This document shows, one piece after another, positions 26,956 to 35,804 of a DNA stretch of 64,000 bases; the stretch's first letter is position 1, and the number at the start of each line of letters is the position of its first letter. Origin of the DNA: Halarcobacter sp. (GTDB lineage: Bacteria; Campylobacterota; Campylobacteria; Campylobacterales; Arcobacteraceae); NCBI GenBank assembly GCA_030145305.1, contig JAQYVX010000003.1, positions 248,001 through 312,000 on the forward strand. Reading direction: 5' to 3'. The position numbers were made by a program, and so were the translations under genes. The notes below the pieces were generated by a model. That model saw nothing but the letters and a program-made list of their open reading frames with translations, was not told the DNA's origin and searched no databases.

Positions 26956-28193
26956 TAAATATTTACCCTAAGCTTTTTCCCTACACTTGAAGTTGGAATT
27001 TTATCAATACATTTTAAATCCATTGAAAATTTCAAATTTGATAGACTATTTTGTAAAATCTTTTTTATCTCTTTTGCTTTAAAATCTTTTTTTGTTTCAA
27101 GTGTAATATCAAGAATTTCACCTCTTAATGACTCTTTGTCATTTTTTACATAAACTAAAGCTTTTTCTATGTGTTCTTGTTCTTCTAAAATATTTTCTAT
27201 TTGTATAGTTGAATATCTTTTCCCTGCAATTTTTAGTATTTGAGAACTTCTTCCAATTAATTTAAATTTATCATCTTCTTTTTCAATTTTTTCAATGAAA
27301 TCAAAAGTTTGTATTTCTTCTTTTGTATCTTTAAATTCATTTTCATAAATATACTTTGAAACAAAAGGTGATTTTACTTTTAGTTCATTATTTTCATTTG
27401 TTAAAATACTAACATTATGCAAGGCTGTCCATAAAACTTCGTCATCAAATTTATATGCAATACCACCTGTCTCTGTTGAGCCAAAGAGTTGCATTATAGA
27501 GCAAGAAAACTTTTGATTAAACTCTTTAGCCTCTTTTGGATCAAGTGGGGCAGTTGAGCTTAAAAATAGTGATTTAGATAAGTCTTTACTAGCACTTATT
27601 TTGTTTAAAGCTTTTATATAAAGTGGAGTTGTTACTACAAGAGAATTATCTTGGCAAATTTCAAGTAAGTCATTTGGTAAAAAATGCTCTTTTAAAATAA
27701 TATCAATATCATTAAAATAAGGATAAAAAAGCCCAGTAAGTGATCCGTAAATATGAATAAAAGGAACAGTTACAATTACTCTTTTTATGTCATACTTTTT
27801 AAGTAAAATGCTTAAAGCTTTGATTTCACTCTCTATGTTGTTTTTTGTTTTAAGAGCTGCTGTACTTTCACCTGTGCTTCCACTAGTAAAATAAATGAAT
27901 GAAAATTCTTTATCATCAAAAATTGTAGGTGTATTTGTTTTACTCTCAAAAGAAGGAATATTTAAAGATTCTAGTTTTTTAACTAAAAGTTTATTTGTAT
28001 CATCAAAGAGTATTGATTTTGCATCGTTAAAATATGATTTGAATATGTTTAAAGCATTTATCTCTTTTGATGAACTAGAAATATAAGAGACTTTATTTTT
28101 ATACTCTTTATTTTTAAATTTATCTATAAACTCACTTTTATTTATTTCATGTGAATTTATAGAACCGTTATCCTTATAAACTTTTAGATGCAT
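26955..28193 (-). CDS. AMP-forming acyl/aryl-CoA (or ACP) ligase
   Basis: A 412-residue member of the adenylate-forming family, on the short side. The P-loop is FIYFTSGSTGES (about 96-107), the A5 region is QLFGSTETGGIAYK, and the C-terminal hinge is LIGRSSQILKIAGKR with the catalytic Lys in SSVGKKLRV. In aryl polyene pathways this enzyme activates the aromatic acid starter made by the ammonia-lyase. It overlaps the MMPL gene by 20 bases. Confidence 0.8.
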   Translation of the reverse strand: MHLKVYKDNGSINSHEINKSEFIDKFKNKEYKNKVSYISSSSKEINALNIFKSYFNDAKSILFDDTNKLLVKKLESLNIPSFESKTNTPTIFDDKEFSFIYFTSGSTGESTAALKTKNNIESEIKALSILLKKYDIKRVIVTVPFIHIYGSLTGLFYPYFNDIDIILKEHFLPNDLLEICQDNSLVVTTPLYIKALNKISASKDLSKSLFLSSTAPLDPKEAKEFNQKFSCSIMQLFGSTETGGIAYKFDDEVLWTALHNVSILTNENNELKVKSPFVSKYIYENEFKDTKEEIQTFDFIEKIEKEDDKFKLIGRSSQILKIAGKRYSTIQIENILEEQEHIEKALVYVKNDKESLRGEILDITLETKKDFKAKEIKKILQNSLSNLKFSMDLKCIDKIPTSSVGKKLRVNI

Positions 28194-30276
28194 TATCTAC
28201 CTTTTGAAAAAGAATTAAAATTAAAATCGCAAATTTTCCTAAAGAAGCTACACTTCCAATAGAAAATAAGGAATTAATATCTGAGAATACTAAAACACCA
28301 AATCCTGCAAAAGAACTAATAGCAGAAAATATAATCGCTTTTTTTGTCTGTTTTTTGTTATCTTTACTAGAATAAATTGCATAATCAATACTAATTGATA
28401 GAATAATAAAAAACATAAATATATGCAAAATATTAACAGCTACAAAACTTAAATAGATAAATATTAAAGCACTTGGAAATAATAAAAAATTAAGTGCTTG
28501 AATCATTTTCTTTTTTGTTATAAATATTATTATAAGTGTAATAAAAATAAGGCTTAAAAGACCTAAAATAACTATTTTTTCGAGTTCATTTTGTAGATTT
28601 TCTTCAAAAAGTGTTTTTAAACTTAAAGAATAGATAAATTCTTCTTTTAAAATATCATTGTATTTTTCTTTTGATACATTGATATATGAAATATAATCAT
28701 CTTTATATTTTTTTAGTGAAATATTATATTCAAGTAGTTTTTCATATGAATACTCAGGTGCTTCAAGTTCATAAACATAGGCATTTTTAAAGGAATCTTT
28801 TTTAAAAGGAGTATTTACAATGTATTTTTCTAACTCTTCTTTTATTTTTTTTAGTTTACTTTTTGATAGTTCTTTATGTTTTTTTATAAACTTTTCTTTG
28901 CTTATTAGTTTATCTAAAGAAGAATTTGAAGTGTTATCTATTTTTTTAATTTGTTCATTATATAAAATAAGTTCATTTATACTAGAAGCTTTTACTAAAA
29001 CTGTTTGAGCATCTTTATTGTTTAAATGTGTTTTGAAGAAATTTTCTTTTTCTTTTAACTCTTTATTATTATAATCCAAAGACTTAATATCAAAATCATA
29101 ATTTATATTTTGTAAAGATATAGATAAAATTGCAAGGGAAAAAATAAAAAAATAGAGTTTTTTAATTGAGATACTTTTTTGCTCATATAGCTTAAACTCT
29201 TTTTGTTTAAAAGTGATTTTGGGATATATGAAACTAAATATAATGTAAGAAAGAAAAAGCGAAATCATAGCAAATCTAGTAATTTGCTCAATTAATAAAA
29301 AGTCACAAAAACTTAAAATAAAAAAAGCCAAAAAAGTTGTAAAAAAACCTAAAAAAACCTCTTTATTAAAGCCTTTTTTTTCTTCATAATTTCTATGAAA
29401 ATAGTGATGAAACATATAATCAATAGCAATTGTGCTAATTGATAAACCAAAAACTAAAACAAATAAAGAAATTTCTTCATAAATAAGAGTTAAACATATT
29501 GTTGCAAATAAAGAAGAGGAACCAAGTGTTAAAAGAGTATTGCTTAATAAGTTGATATTTTTTAATATAAAAAAGTATAAAAAAATCAATAAGCAAGTAG
29601 CAAGTAAAACAATTTTATTTACATCATTTTTTATATATCTTGAGTTTTCTACAAAATAATATATAGAAGAAAAAGTTGTGATATTACTAGTCTCTTGCTT
29701 TTTTATTTCATCATAAATTCTTTCATAGTCATTTAAAGAATTAACACTTTTTTCTAAAGAAAATAAAGACACATAACCATACTTTTCTAAGAATAATTTC
29801 CCATTTTTTATATTTAGTTTTATATCTTCTTTTTTTACTAATTCAAAAGGATCTTTTTTATTAATATCAACTGTTAGAAAGGAGTTGATAACAGAATCAT
29901 ATAAATTGTTTAGTTCTTGTTTTACATTTAAGTTATTAGTTTTTTCATTGTTTAATTCATTTAAATAAAAATAGTATTTGTTTTGGTATTCTTTAAAACT
30001 AGAAGAGCTTATACTATTCTCTTTTTTTATTCCTTTTATTTTTAAAATATTTTTTTCAAAACTTCGCAATTCTTCTAAAGCTTCTTTTTCTAAACCTTTT
30101 ACAGCTACTAATATTTTTTTATTTGATTCAAACTCAAGAAATTGTTTTAATAATTCTTTATTTTCAGATTTAGGTAATAAGCTGTGGATATTTGTAGATA
30201 TTTTACTGTTAATATTAAAAACAAAAAATAGAGTTATTAATATACTAAATAAAATATAATTAAAATATTTAATCAT
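28174..30276 (-). CDS. MMPL/RND-family exporter
   Basis: A 700-residue membrane protein with the two-fold RND pattern: helix 1, a large extracytoplasmic domain (about 30-215), five or six helices, a second domain (about 395-575) and a final set of helices. MMPL-like proteins of this size are constant members of aryl polyene, flexirubin and xanthomonadin clusters and are thought to extract lipid-like products from the inner membrane. LolA-like carrier upstream fits that. Overlaps both neighbours. Confidence 0.82.
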   Translation of the reverse strand: MIKYFNYILFSILITLFFVFNINSKISTNIHSLLPKSENKELLKQFLEFESNKKILVAVKGLEKEALEELRSFEKNILKIKGIKKENSISSSSFKEYQNKYYFYLNELNNEKTNNLNVKQELNNLYDSVINSFLTVDINKKDPFELVKKEDIKLNIKNGKLFLEKYGYVSLFSLEKSVNSLNDYERIYDEIKKQETSNITTFSSIYYFVENSRYIKNDVNKIVLLATCLLIFLYFFILKNINLLSNTLLTLGSSSLFATICLTLIYEEISLFVLVFGLSISTIAIDYMFHHYFHRNYEEKKGFNKEVFLGFFTTFLAFFILSFCDFLLIEQITRFAMISLFLSYIIFSFIYPKITFKQKEFKLYEQKSISIKKLYFFIFSLAILSISLQNINYDFDIKSLDYNNKELKEKENFFKTHLNNKDAQTVLVKASSINELILYNEQIKKIDNTSNSSLDKLISKEKFIKKHKELSKSKLKKIKEELEKYIVNTPFKKDSFKNAYVYELEAPEYSYEKLLEYNISLKKYKDDYISYINVSKEKYNDILKEEFIYSLSLKTLFEENLQNELEKIVILGLLSLIFITLIIIFITKKKMIQALNFLLFPSALIFIYLSFVAVNILHIFMFFIILSISIDYAIYSSKDNKKQTKKAIIFSAISSFAGFGVLVFSDINSLFSIGSVASLGKFAILILILFQKVDNASKSL

Positions 30277-30748
30277 CTAACTCTCTAATTGTTGTGATAT
30301 TTCCATTTGTCATTTTTATAGTCATAAAATCAAGTTTTTTGTCTTTTTTAAACTCTACATTTTTAATATAGTTTTTTAAAGATTCTTTTGGTTCTAATAG
30401 GGTTGTTTGTTTCTCTTTTTTTATTAAAAAATACTCTTCTAATGTTTTTAAATCATTTGTATGAATAGCTTCAATTAATAAAAAAATCATTTTTAATGCA
30501 AGTTGCTTATTTAAATCCACTCTTTGAATATCTTCGCCACTTTTAATAGTAAGATTATCATCTTCATATATTAAAACTCTATTTGAATTTTTGTATTTTA
30601 AACTTATTTTATTTTCTTTAAAATCTAAAGTACCTTTTCTAAAGACTGAATTATCGATAACTTCAATATACTTTTCTTCTTGAAAATTAATAGTAGAAGC
30701 ATTAAGATTTAAGAAAAAAGTAAAAAACAAAAGAATAAATCTACTCAT
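30269..30748 (-). CDS. LolA-like periplasmic carrier
   Basis: A 159-residue protein with a signal peptide (1 to about 17, ending NLNAS) and an all-beta pattern with repeated charged strands (IEVIDNSVFRKGTLDFKE), like LolA-type lipoprotein carriers. Cluster-specific LolA homologues accompany MMPL exporters in aryl polyene loci and probably ferry the pigment to the outer membrane. It overlaps the neighbouring genes by 8 bases on both sides. Confidence 0.7.
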   Translation of the reverse strand: MSRFILLFFTFFLNLNASTINFQEEKYIEVIDNSVFRKGTLDFKENKISLKYKNSNRVLIYEDDNLTIKSGEDIQRVDLNKQLALKMIFLLIEAIHTNDLKTLEEYFLIKKEKQTTLLEPKESLKNYIKNVEFKKDKKLDFMTIKMTNGNITTIRELDD

Positions 30749-31280
30749 GTGAAACCTTTAAAAAAACAAATTTTCGATGCAGGTATTGTAAAATCCCTGC
30801 AAATATAAATAAAAGATACCAGCCAAAAGAACTATAAAATATCCATGAACTTATATCTTCATTTTGAAATATAAGAAGATGAAAATAAATATTTATACAT
30901 GATATTATGACCCAAAAAAGTGTAGATTTGTGTATATACTCTTTTTCTTTTTGTGATATTTCTTTTTTTGTGAACTTTTTTGCAAAATATAAAATTACAG
31001 ATTTTTTATTTAAATATGAAATAAATATTATGAGGGTAAAAATTGATGAAATAATTAAAGGCATAGCTTTTAATACTAAAAAATCTTTAAAAAAATAAGT
31101 ACATAAAGACAAAAGAATATATAAAAAAGGATATAAAGACTCTTTATATCCTTTTTTTATAGTAAAAGAAAACCAGATACAAGAGCTAATAAATAAAATA
31201 ATACTCACAAGTTCAATATCAAAATATCTTAAAGCTAAAAACACCAAGGGTGCATAAATTAAAGATATGATGATATTCAT
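30741..31280 (-). CDS. Inner-membrane protein of the aryl-polyene cluster (COG4648-like)
   Basis: A 179-residue protein with about six hydrophobic helices and short loops. A membrane protein of this size, annotated COG4648, occurs in many aryl polyene clusters next to the ligase or glycosyltransferase genes; its role is not known. The assignment rests on size, topology and context rather than a clear motif. Confidence 0.6.
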   Translation of the reverse strand: MNIIISLIYAPLVFLALRYFDIELVSIILFISSCIWFSFTIKKGYKESLYPFLYILLSLCTYFFKDFLVLKAMPLIISSIFTLIIFISYLNKKSVILYFAKKFTKKEISQKEKEYIHKSTLFWVIISCINIYFHLLIFQNEDISSWIFYSSFGWYLLFIFAGILQYLHRKFVFLKVSHE

Positions 31281-31283
31281 AAT

Positions 31284-31997
31284 TTATCGAACCATCGCGC
31301 CACTGATATTTAATACTTCTCCACTAACATAAGTAGCTTCATGCCCCATAAAGTAAGCACATTTAGCTACTTCTTCCACCTTACCAAATCTACCAAGAGG
31401 AATTGCTTTTTTCATCTGTTTTACATTTGGAATGTTTTCAATCATTTCTGATTCAATGATACCAGGAGCAAGGGCATTTACTCTAATATTATAACGTCCT
31501 AGTTCAATAGATAAAGTTTTTGTAAGTGCAATTATTCCACCTTTTGAAGCTGAATAATTAGATTGTCCTTGGTTTCCAACAAGTCCAGATATGGAAGCCA
31601 CATTTACGATACTTCCACTTTTTTGCATCATCATATTTTTTACAATAGTTTTTATAATGTGATAAGGTCCAGAAAGATTAGTATTTATAACATCTTCCCA
31701 TTCATCATCGCTCATAAAGAAAAATAGATTATCTTTGATAATTCCTGCATTATTTATAAGTACATCAATTTTTAAATCACCTAGTTTTTCTTTGATGTCT
31801 TCTTTATTTTGCATATCAAAAGTTATTAGTTCACCATATTCTATTTGCTCTAAAATACTTTGTGCTTTTTCTTGATTTGAATTATAATGCACATATACAA
31901 AGTAACCATTTTCTGCATACTCTTTTACTATCGCTTCTCCAATACTTCCTGTAGCACCTGTTACTAATACTTTTTTTCTATGTATTTCTTTATCCAT
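31284..31997 (-). CDS. 3-oxoacyl-ACP reductase, FabG type
   Basis: A 237-residue short-chain dehydrogenase with the NADPH loop TGATGSIGEA (about 13-22), NNAGI, catalytic Ser in NVASISGL and the YSASKGG pair. It reduces the beta-keto group during polyene chain extension, the role of ApeQ in known aryl polyene pathways. It is separate from the housekeeping fabG, which is not in this window. Three bases separate it from the membrane protein downstream. Confidence 0.85.
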   Translation of the reverse strand: MDKEIHRKKVLVTGATGSIGEAIVKEYAENGYFVYVHYNSNQEKAQSILEQIEYGELITFDMQNKEDIKEKLGDLKIDVLINNAGIIKDNLFFFMSDDEWEDVINTNLSGPYHIIKTIVKNMMMQKSGSIVNVASISGLVGNQGQSNYSASKGGIIALTKTLSIELGRYNIRVNALAPGIIESEMIENIPNVKQMKKAIPLGRFGKVEEVAKCAYFMGHEATYVSGEVLNISGAMVR

Positions 31998-32006
31998 GTT
32001 AATTCT

Positions 32007-33527
32007 TTATATAAATTTTCCATCAATTAATAATGTTTTTAAATTCTTAATATCAATATCCATTCTTCTATCTTCATATAAAGGTTTAACCAAAGTTCTA
32101 ATTTCATTATGAATATTTTTTAAATGTGGAGAAACTTCTTTACTTCCTCTAATATCAACAGCTTGTGCCATACCTATAAAGGCAATTGAAAGCATATTAT
32201 GTAAATCAGGCATCATTTTTGCAAAGTCATTTGCAGCTGTTGTTCCCATAGATACTTTATCTTGATTTAATGATTCTGTTGGTCTTGAGTGAATTGAAGC
32301 AGCTGTTGTATTTTTGATAACATCAGCACTTAATGAACTTAAACTTATTTGCATAGCTTTAAATCCATGGAAAAATGGCTCTTTTGATAGTTTTAGATTT
32401 TCACCTAATCCACGGTTGAATTTATGATCAACTAATAAAGCAAATTCTTTATCTAATAAATCTGCTAAATTTGCCGCACAAATTTTAAGTGTATCCATAG
32501 CATGTGCAACATATCCACCGTAGAAGTTTCCAGAAGTATAAATCTTTTGATTTTCACCATCAATTAATGGATTATCATTTACAGAGTTTATTTCTGTTTC
32601 TACCCAGTTTTTAGATATTTCTAAATTGTCTCTAATCACACCTAAAACTTGTGGGGCACATCTCATTGAGTATGTATCTTGAATATTTAGGTTATTATCA
32701 GCAAAGAATTTATCATATCTTCCATCTCTACCATGAGTTAATTTTGAACCTGATATTTTTCTTTGAATATTTTTTGCAGCTTTTATTTGTCCAGAAAAAG
32801 GTTTTGAATCATGTACAAAATCAGCAACAGGAGTATCATCTCCTAATAAAACTTCAAACATACCAGAAACATAAGATTCCATAGAATCTAAAATTATCTC
32901 AAATTCTTCTATTGCTTTAAGAGCAATTGCACTCATAATTGTAGTTCCATTCATAATTGCCAAGGCTTCTTTTGGTTCAAATACATAAGGAGTAATATTA
33001 AGTTCATTATAAACTTCCATCACATCTTTAATCTCACCTTTATAATATACTTCTCTCTCCCCTGCAACAACAGCTGCTATGTAAGATAAGGGTGTTAAAT
33101 CTCCACTAGCTCCAACTGAGCCTTGAGATGGAATTACAGGAATAATATCTTTTTCTATCAACATTTCTAATCTATGTAAAAGATTTAATGAAACCCCTGA
33201 ACGAGCCTTGCTTAAAGAAATAGTTCTACAAATTACAGAATATTTACATACTTCATAACTTAAATTTACCCCGATTCCACAACCATGGAATCTAAAAAGA
33301 TTTGTTTGTAATTTTGCTGCATCTTCATAATTTACATAATTTCTTCCAGCATCCCCATAACCAGTAGTAATTCCATAAATTGGCTTACCTTGTTTAATAG
33401 TATTCATCATAAAATCATGTGTATGATTAAGCTGCTCAACAAACTCTTTATCTTCAGATATTTTAATACTTTTTGCTTTACTAATCTCTTCTAAAGATAT
33501 GTGCCTTTTATCTATATTTAATTTCAT
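32007..33527 (-). CDS. Aromatic amino acid ammonia-lyase (HAL/PAL/TAL family)
   Basis: A 506-residue lyase with the MIO cofactor triad Ala140-Ser141-Gly142 in SVGASGDLTPL and the conserved YGITTGYG near the N-terminus. It should deaminate tyrosine or phenylalanine to a cinnamic acid, the aryl starter. Residues Phe80-His81 (LFRFHGCG) occupy the positions that separate histidine (Ser-His), tyrosine (His-Leu) and phenylalanine (Phe-Leu) lyases, so they do not decide the substrate. Context (pigment cluster, no hut genes) argues against histidine degradation. Confidence 0.85.
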   Translation of the reverse strand: MKLNIDKRHISLEEISKAKSIKISEDKEFVEQLNHTHDFMMNTIKQGKPIYGITTGYGDAGRNYVNYEDAAKLQTNLFRFHGCGIGVNLSYEVCKYSVICRTISLSKARSGVSLNLLHRLEMLIEKDIIPVIPSQGSVGASGDLTPLSYIAAVVAGEREVYYKGEIKDVMEVYNELNITPYVFEPKEALAIMNGTTIMSAIALKAIEEFEIILDSMESYVSGMFEVLLGDDTPVADFVHDSKPFSGQIKAAKNIQRKISGSKLTHGRDGRYDKFFADNNLNIQDTYSMRCAPQVLGVIRDNLEISKNWVETEINSVNDNPLIDGENQKIYTSGNFYGGYVAHAMDTLKICAANLADLLDKEFALLVDHKFNRGLGENLKLSKEPFFHGFKAMQISLSSLSADVIKNTTAASIHSRPTESLNQDKVSMGTTAANDFAKMMPDLHNMLSIAFIGMAQAVDIRGSKEVSPHLKNIHNEIRTLVKPLYEDRRMDIDIKNLKTLLIDGKFI

Positions 33528-34385
33528 CTATTCTCCCCAAAAATTGTAAAAATTGAACCATTGATTTGGATACTCTTTTAAAGTTTTTTCTAAAATGTTT
33601 ATATATTCTTTCATTGCAATTTCTACTGCAAGATCTTCTTTTTTACTATAATCTAATTCAATTTTTAAGTGTTTGATTCTATATGTTTGTTTTTTTGTAT
33701 AAACAACAAAAAAAACAAGGATACTCTTTTTTAATTTGTATGCAATTTGAAAAGGATTTTTATTAAATCCCGCTTTTTTATTAAAAAAATCTAATTTCTT
33801 ATGATACTTTTTGTCATTGGCTCTATCTGCCATCATAGCTACTACTTGGTCTTCCATTAAGGCATTCGCAATTTTAATAGAAGAAATAATTCCACCTTCA
33901 TTTAAATCTATTATATTTACTTGTTGATTTTGTTTTTCTATAGAGTTTTCAATACTTTTTATACTCTGAAGTAAGACTTCTTGCATTACAATATTTATAA
34001 TATTTTTTGTAAGTGGAACATTTGCAGCAGTTGCCCAACCTCCATGATGAGAAGCTAATAAAACTGTTCCTTCAGTTAAAGTTTTTGAAAACTCTTCTTT
34101 ATTATCATATTCAAAAGTATATGATTGGGGTGAAAATTTTGAAATAAATCTATCTACCATACAATTTGCAAATAATCTTAGGTGAGTAAAATATATATAA
34201 TTATTAAAAGGTAAATCCAATTGTTTATAATATATTTTTAGTGATTTTCTTACATTTGAAGCAAAGATAAAATAAAAAAATGAAACAGGATACATTAGGT
34301 AATAAATAAAGTTATAACCAAATATCTTATAAAAATTAAAAACTAAGGCAATACTCCAGCCACTACCTCTTTGTTTAGTCTGCAT
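33528..34385 (-). CDS. LpxL/HtrB-like lipid acyltransferase
   Basis: A 285-residue protein with a short N-terminal hydrophobic segment and the acyltransferase pattern LLASHHGGWA (H-x4-D-like motif with HHGGW), MMADRANDKK, and a C-terminal WFNFYNFW. Related enzymes in aryl polyene and xanthomonadin clusters attach the polyene acyl group to a glycerol- or sugar-linked acceptor at the inner membrane. It abuts the ammonia-lyase gene with no gap. Confidence 0.78.
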   Translation of the reverse strand: MQTKQRGSGWSIALVFNFYKIFGYNFIYYLMYPVSFFYFIFASNVRKSLKIYYKQLDLPFNNYIYFTHLRLFANCMVDRFISKFSPQSYTFEYDNKEEFSKTLTEGTVLLASHHGGWATAANVPLTKNIINIVMQEVLLQSIKSIENSIEKQNQQVNIIDLNEGGIISSIKIANALMEDQVVAMMADRANDKKYHKKLDFFNKKAGFNKNPFQIAYKLKKSILVFFVVYTKKQTYRIKHLKIELDYSKKEDLAVEIAMKEYINILEKTLKEYPNQWFNFYNFWGE

Positions 34386-34388
34386 AAA

Positions 34389-35099
34389 CTACTTTTTTAA
34401 ACCCAAAAGTTTTAAGAAATATCTTAACCATTTTAAAGGTAAAATTTGTATATGTACCCATACAATAGCTGCTGTATCCCAAAATTTTCTAAAATGACTA
34501 ACTCTATCTTCAGAAGTTGGATAGTAACATTCAATTAAAACTTCTTTTATTGGTTTTCCAGAGTCTGCATGTCTTACAATTACTTCCATCTCCCAATCAA
34601 ATCTAGATGTTTTAATTGGTAAATCCAAAATACTTACAGGATAAATTCTAAATCCAGATAAAGAATCTGTTATTTCATATCCTGTGTCCCAAGAAGCCCA
34701 GAAATTACTAAACCATCTTCCAAATTTTGAACCCTTAGGAACATTTGAAATATCAAAATTTCTTGCACCTATTATTATTGTTTCATCTTCATAAGCATCA
34801 ATTAAAACTTTTGCTTGGCTAGCAAGGTGTTGTCCGTCCCCATCTAAACTAACAACATGTGTATATCCCAACTCTTTAGCTTTTTTAGTTCCAGTTATTA
34901 TGGCCTGACCTTTGCCTTTATTTAGGCTGTGTCTTTCAATAATTAGTTTTTCATTTTTAATTAAAATATCACTTAAGGGCTTACTTGAACCATCATCAAT
35001 TACTATTAGATTATGCCCATGAGAAAGCACATCATCAACTACACTTTGAATCGTGTCAAAGTTATTATAAGTAGGGACTATTACAATAAAATTATTCAT
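34389..35099 (-). CDS. Glycosyltransferase family 2
   Basis: A 236-residue GT2 enzyme of the dolichyl-phosphate-sugar type: VVPTYNNFDTIQ at the N-terminus, VIDDGSSKP, and the metal-binding DGDGQH. A C-terminal hydrophobic/basic tail (about 205-236) suggests membrane association. In aryl polyene clusters a GT2 and an acyltransferase are paired or fused, and here they are adjacent genes. Confidence 0.82.
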   Translation of the reverse strand: MNNFIVIVPTYNNFDTIQSVVDDVLSHGHNLIVIDDGSSKPLSDILIKNEKLIIERHSLNKGKGQAIITGTKKAKELGYTHVVSLDGDGQHLASQAKVLIDAYEDETIIIGARNFDISNVPKGSKFGRWFSNFWASWDTGYEITDSLSGFRIYPVSILDLPIKTSRFDWEMEVIVRHADSGKPIKEVLIECYYPTSEDRVSHFRKFWDTAAIVWVHIQILPLKWLRYFLKLLGLKK

Positions 35100-35394
35100 A
35101 AATTATTTCACTTATTTTTTTGTTTTCAAGTGTGGTAAGTGTAATTTTATTTTTTATTTGATTAAAAATAATTTGATCCTTTGGCTTTATAATACTTAAA
35201 AACTTAGCTTTTTTAATTTTCTTAATTTTTATATTAAATAATTCTTGGGCAATATCAATTTGTAGAAAGCCTGGCAATATGGGGAAAGTAGGAAAATGTG
35301 CAGAGAAAACAGGATGTTCCTTGTTTGCTAATAAAATTTCTATACCTTTATCAAGTTTATTAGTTATAGTATATAAATTATTAGTAAAACTCAT
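35092..35394 (-). CDS. Small hot-dog dehydratase-like protein
   Basis: A 100-residue protein whose HPVFSAHFPTFPILPGFLQID resembles the active-site region of FabA/FabZ dehydratases (xxHFPxxPxxPG). It is shorter than FabZ (about 145) and seems to be a single minimal hot-dog domain. It is probably one of the dehydratases creating the polyene double bonds, like ApeI or ApeP. It is the first gene of the minus-strand operon and is divergent from the ACP at 35550. Confidence 0.7.
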   Translation of the reverse strand: MSFTNNLYTITNKLDKGIEILLANKEHPVFSAHFPTFPILPGFLQIDIAQELFNIKIKKIKKAKFLSIIKPKDQIIFNQIKNKITLTTLENKKISEIIYE

Positions 35395-35430
35395 TTTTTT
35401 CTTTCCATTAAAATTAGTAGTATTTTACTT

Positions 35431-35531
35431 TTTTATCACTAAAGATTGTATTAACTTATAATTATTCTTAAATATATTATCAATATAAATAAGCTATAAG
35501 CACTATAATAATATACTTTTAGTGACTAAAA
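35431..35531. promoter_or_regulatory. Divergent promoter region with paired palindromes
   Basis: This 154-base gap (35395-35549) drives both halves of the pigment cluster. TTTTAGTGACTAAAA (35517-35531) is a perfect palindrome with a central G. TTTTATCACTAAAG (35431-35444) looks like a degenerate second copy 86 bases away. Both are candidates for a cluster-specific repressor; no regulator gene lies in the cluster. Confidence 0.45.
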
Positions 35532-35549
35532 ATAAGGAAGCATAGAGCA

Positions 35550-35804
35550 ATGGCAATATCAAGTAAAGAGTTTAAAGAAGTATTAATTGAAGGCTTACAT
35601 TTAGAAGACATTGAAACAGATGAAATAGATGATAACGATGCTTTATTTGGAGATGATGGTTTAGGTTTAGATTCAGTTGATTCTATTGAATTAGTTTTAA
35701 TTATTGAAAAAGAATATGGTGTAAAAATTCAAAATCCTGAAGAGTATAATACAATATTTGCATCAGTTAATAGCCTATTAACATTTATAAATGAAAATAG
35801 ATAA
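35550..35804 (+). CDS. Acyl carrier protein 2 of the pigment cluster
   Basis: An 84-residue acidic protein with the phosphopantetheine site GLDSVDSIEL (Ser42). Its sequence differs from ACP 1 (24672), which suggests separate partners. It starts the plus-strand half of the cluster and overlaps the ketosynthase gene by 14 bases. AAGGAAGCATAGAGCA precedes the ATG. Confidence 0.9.
   Translation: MAISSKEFKEVLIEGLHLEDIETDEIDDNDALFGDDGLGLDSVDSIELVLIIEKEYGVKIQNPEEYNTIFASVNSLLTFINENR

Noticed and set aside
32007-33527. Histidine ammonia-lyase of histidine degradation
   Set aside because: No hutU, hutI or hutG genes are present, and all neighbours belong to aryl polyene biosynthesis.
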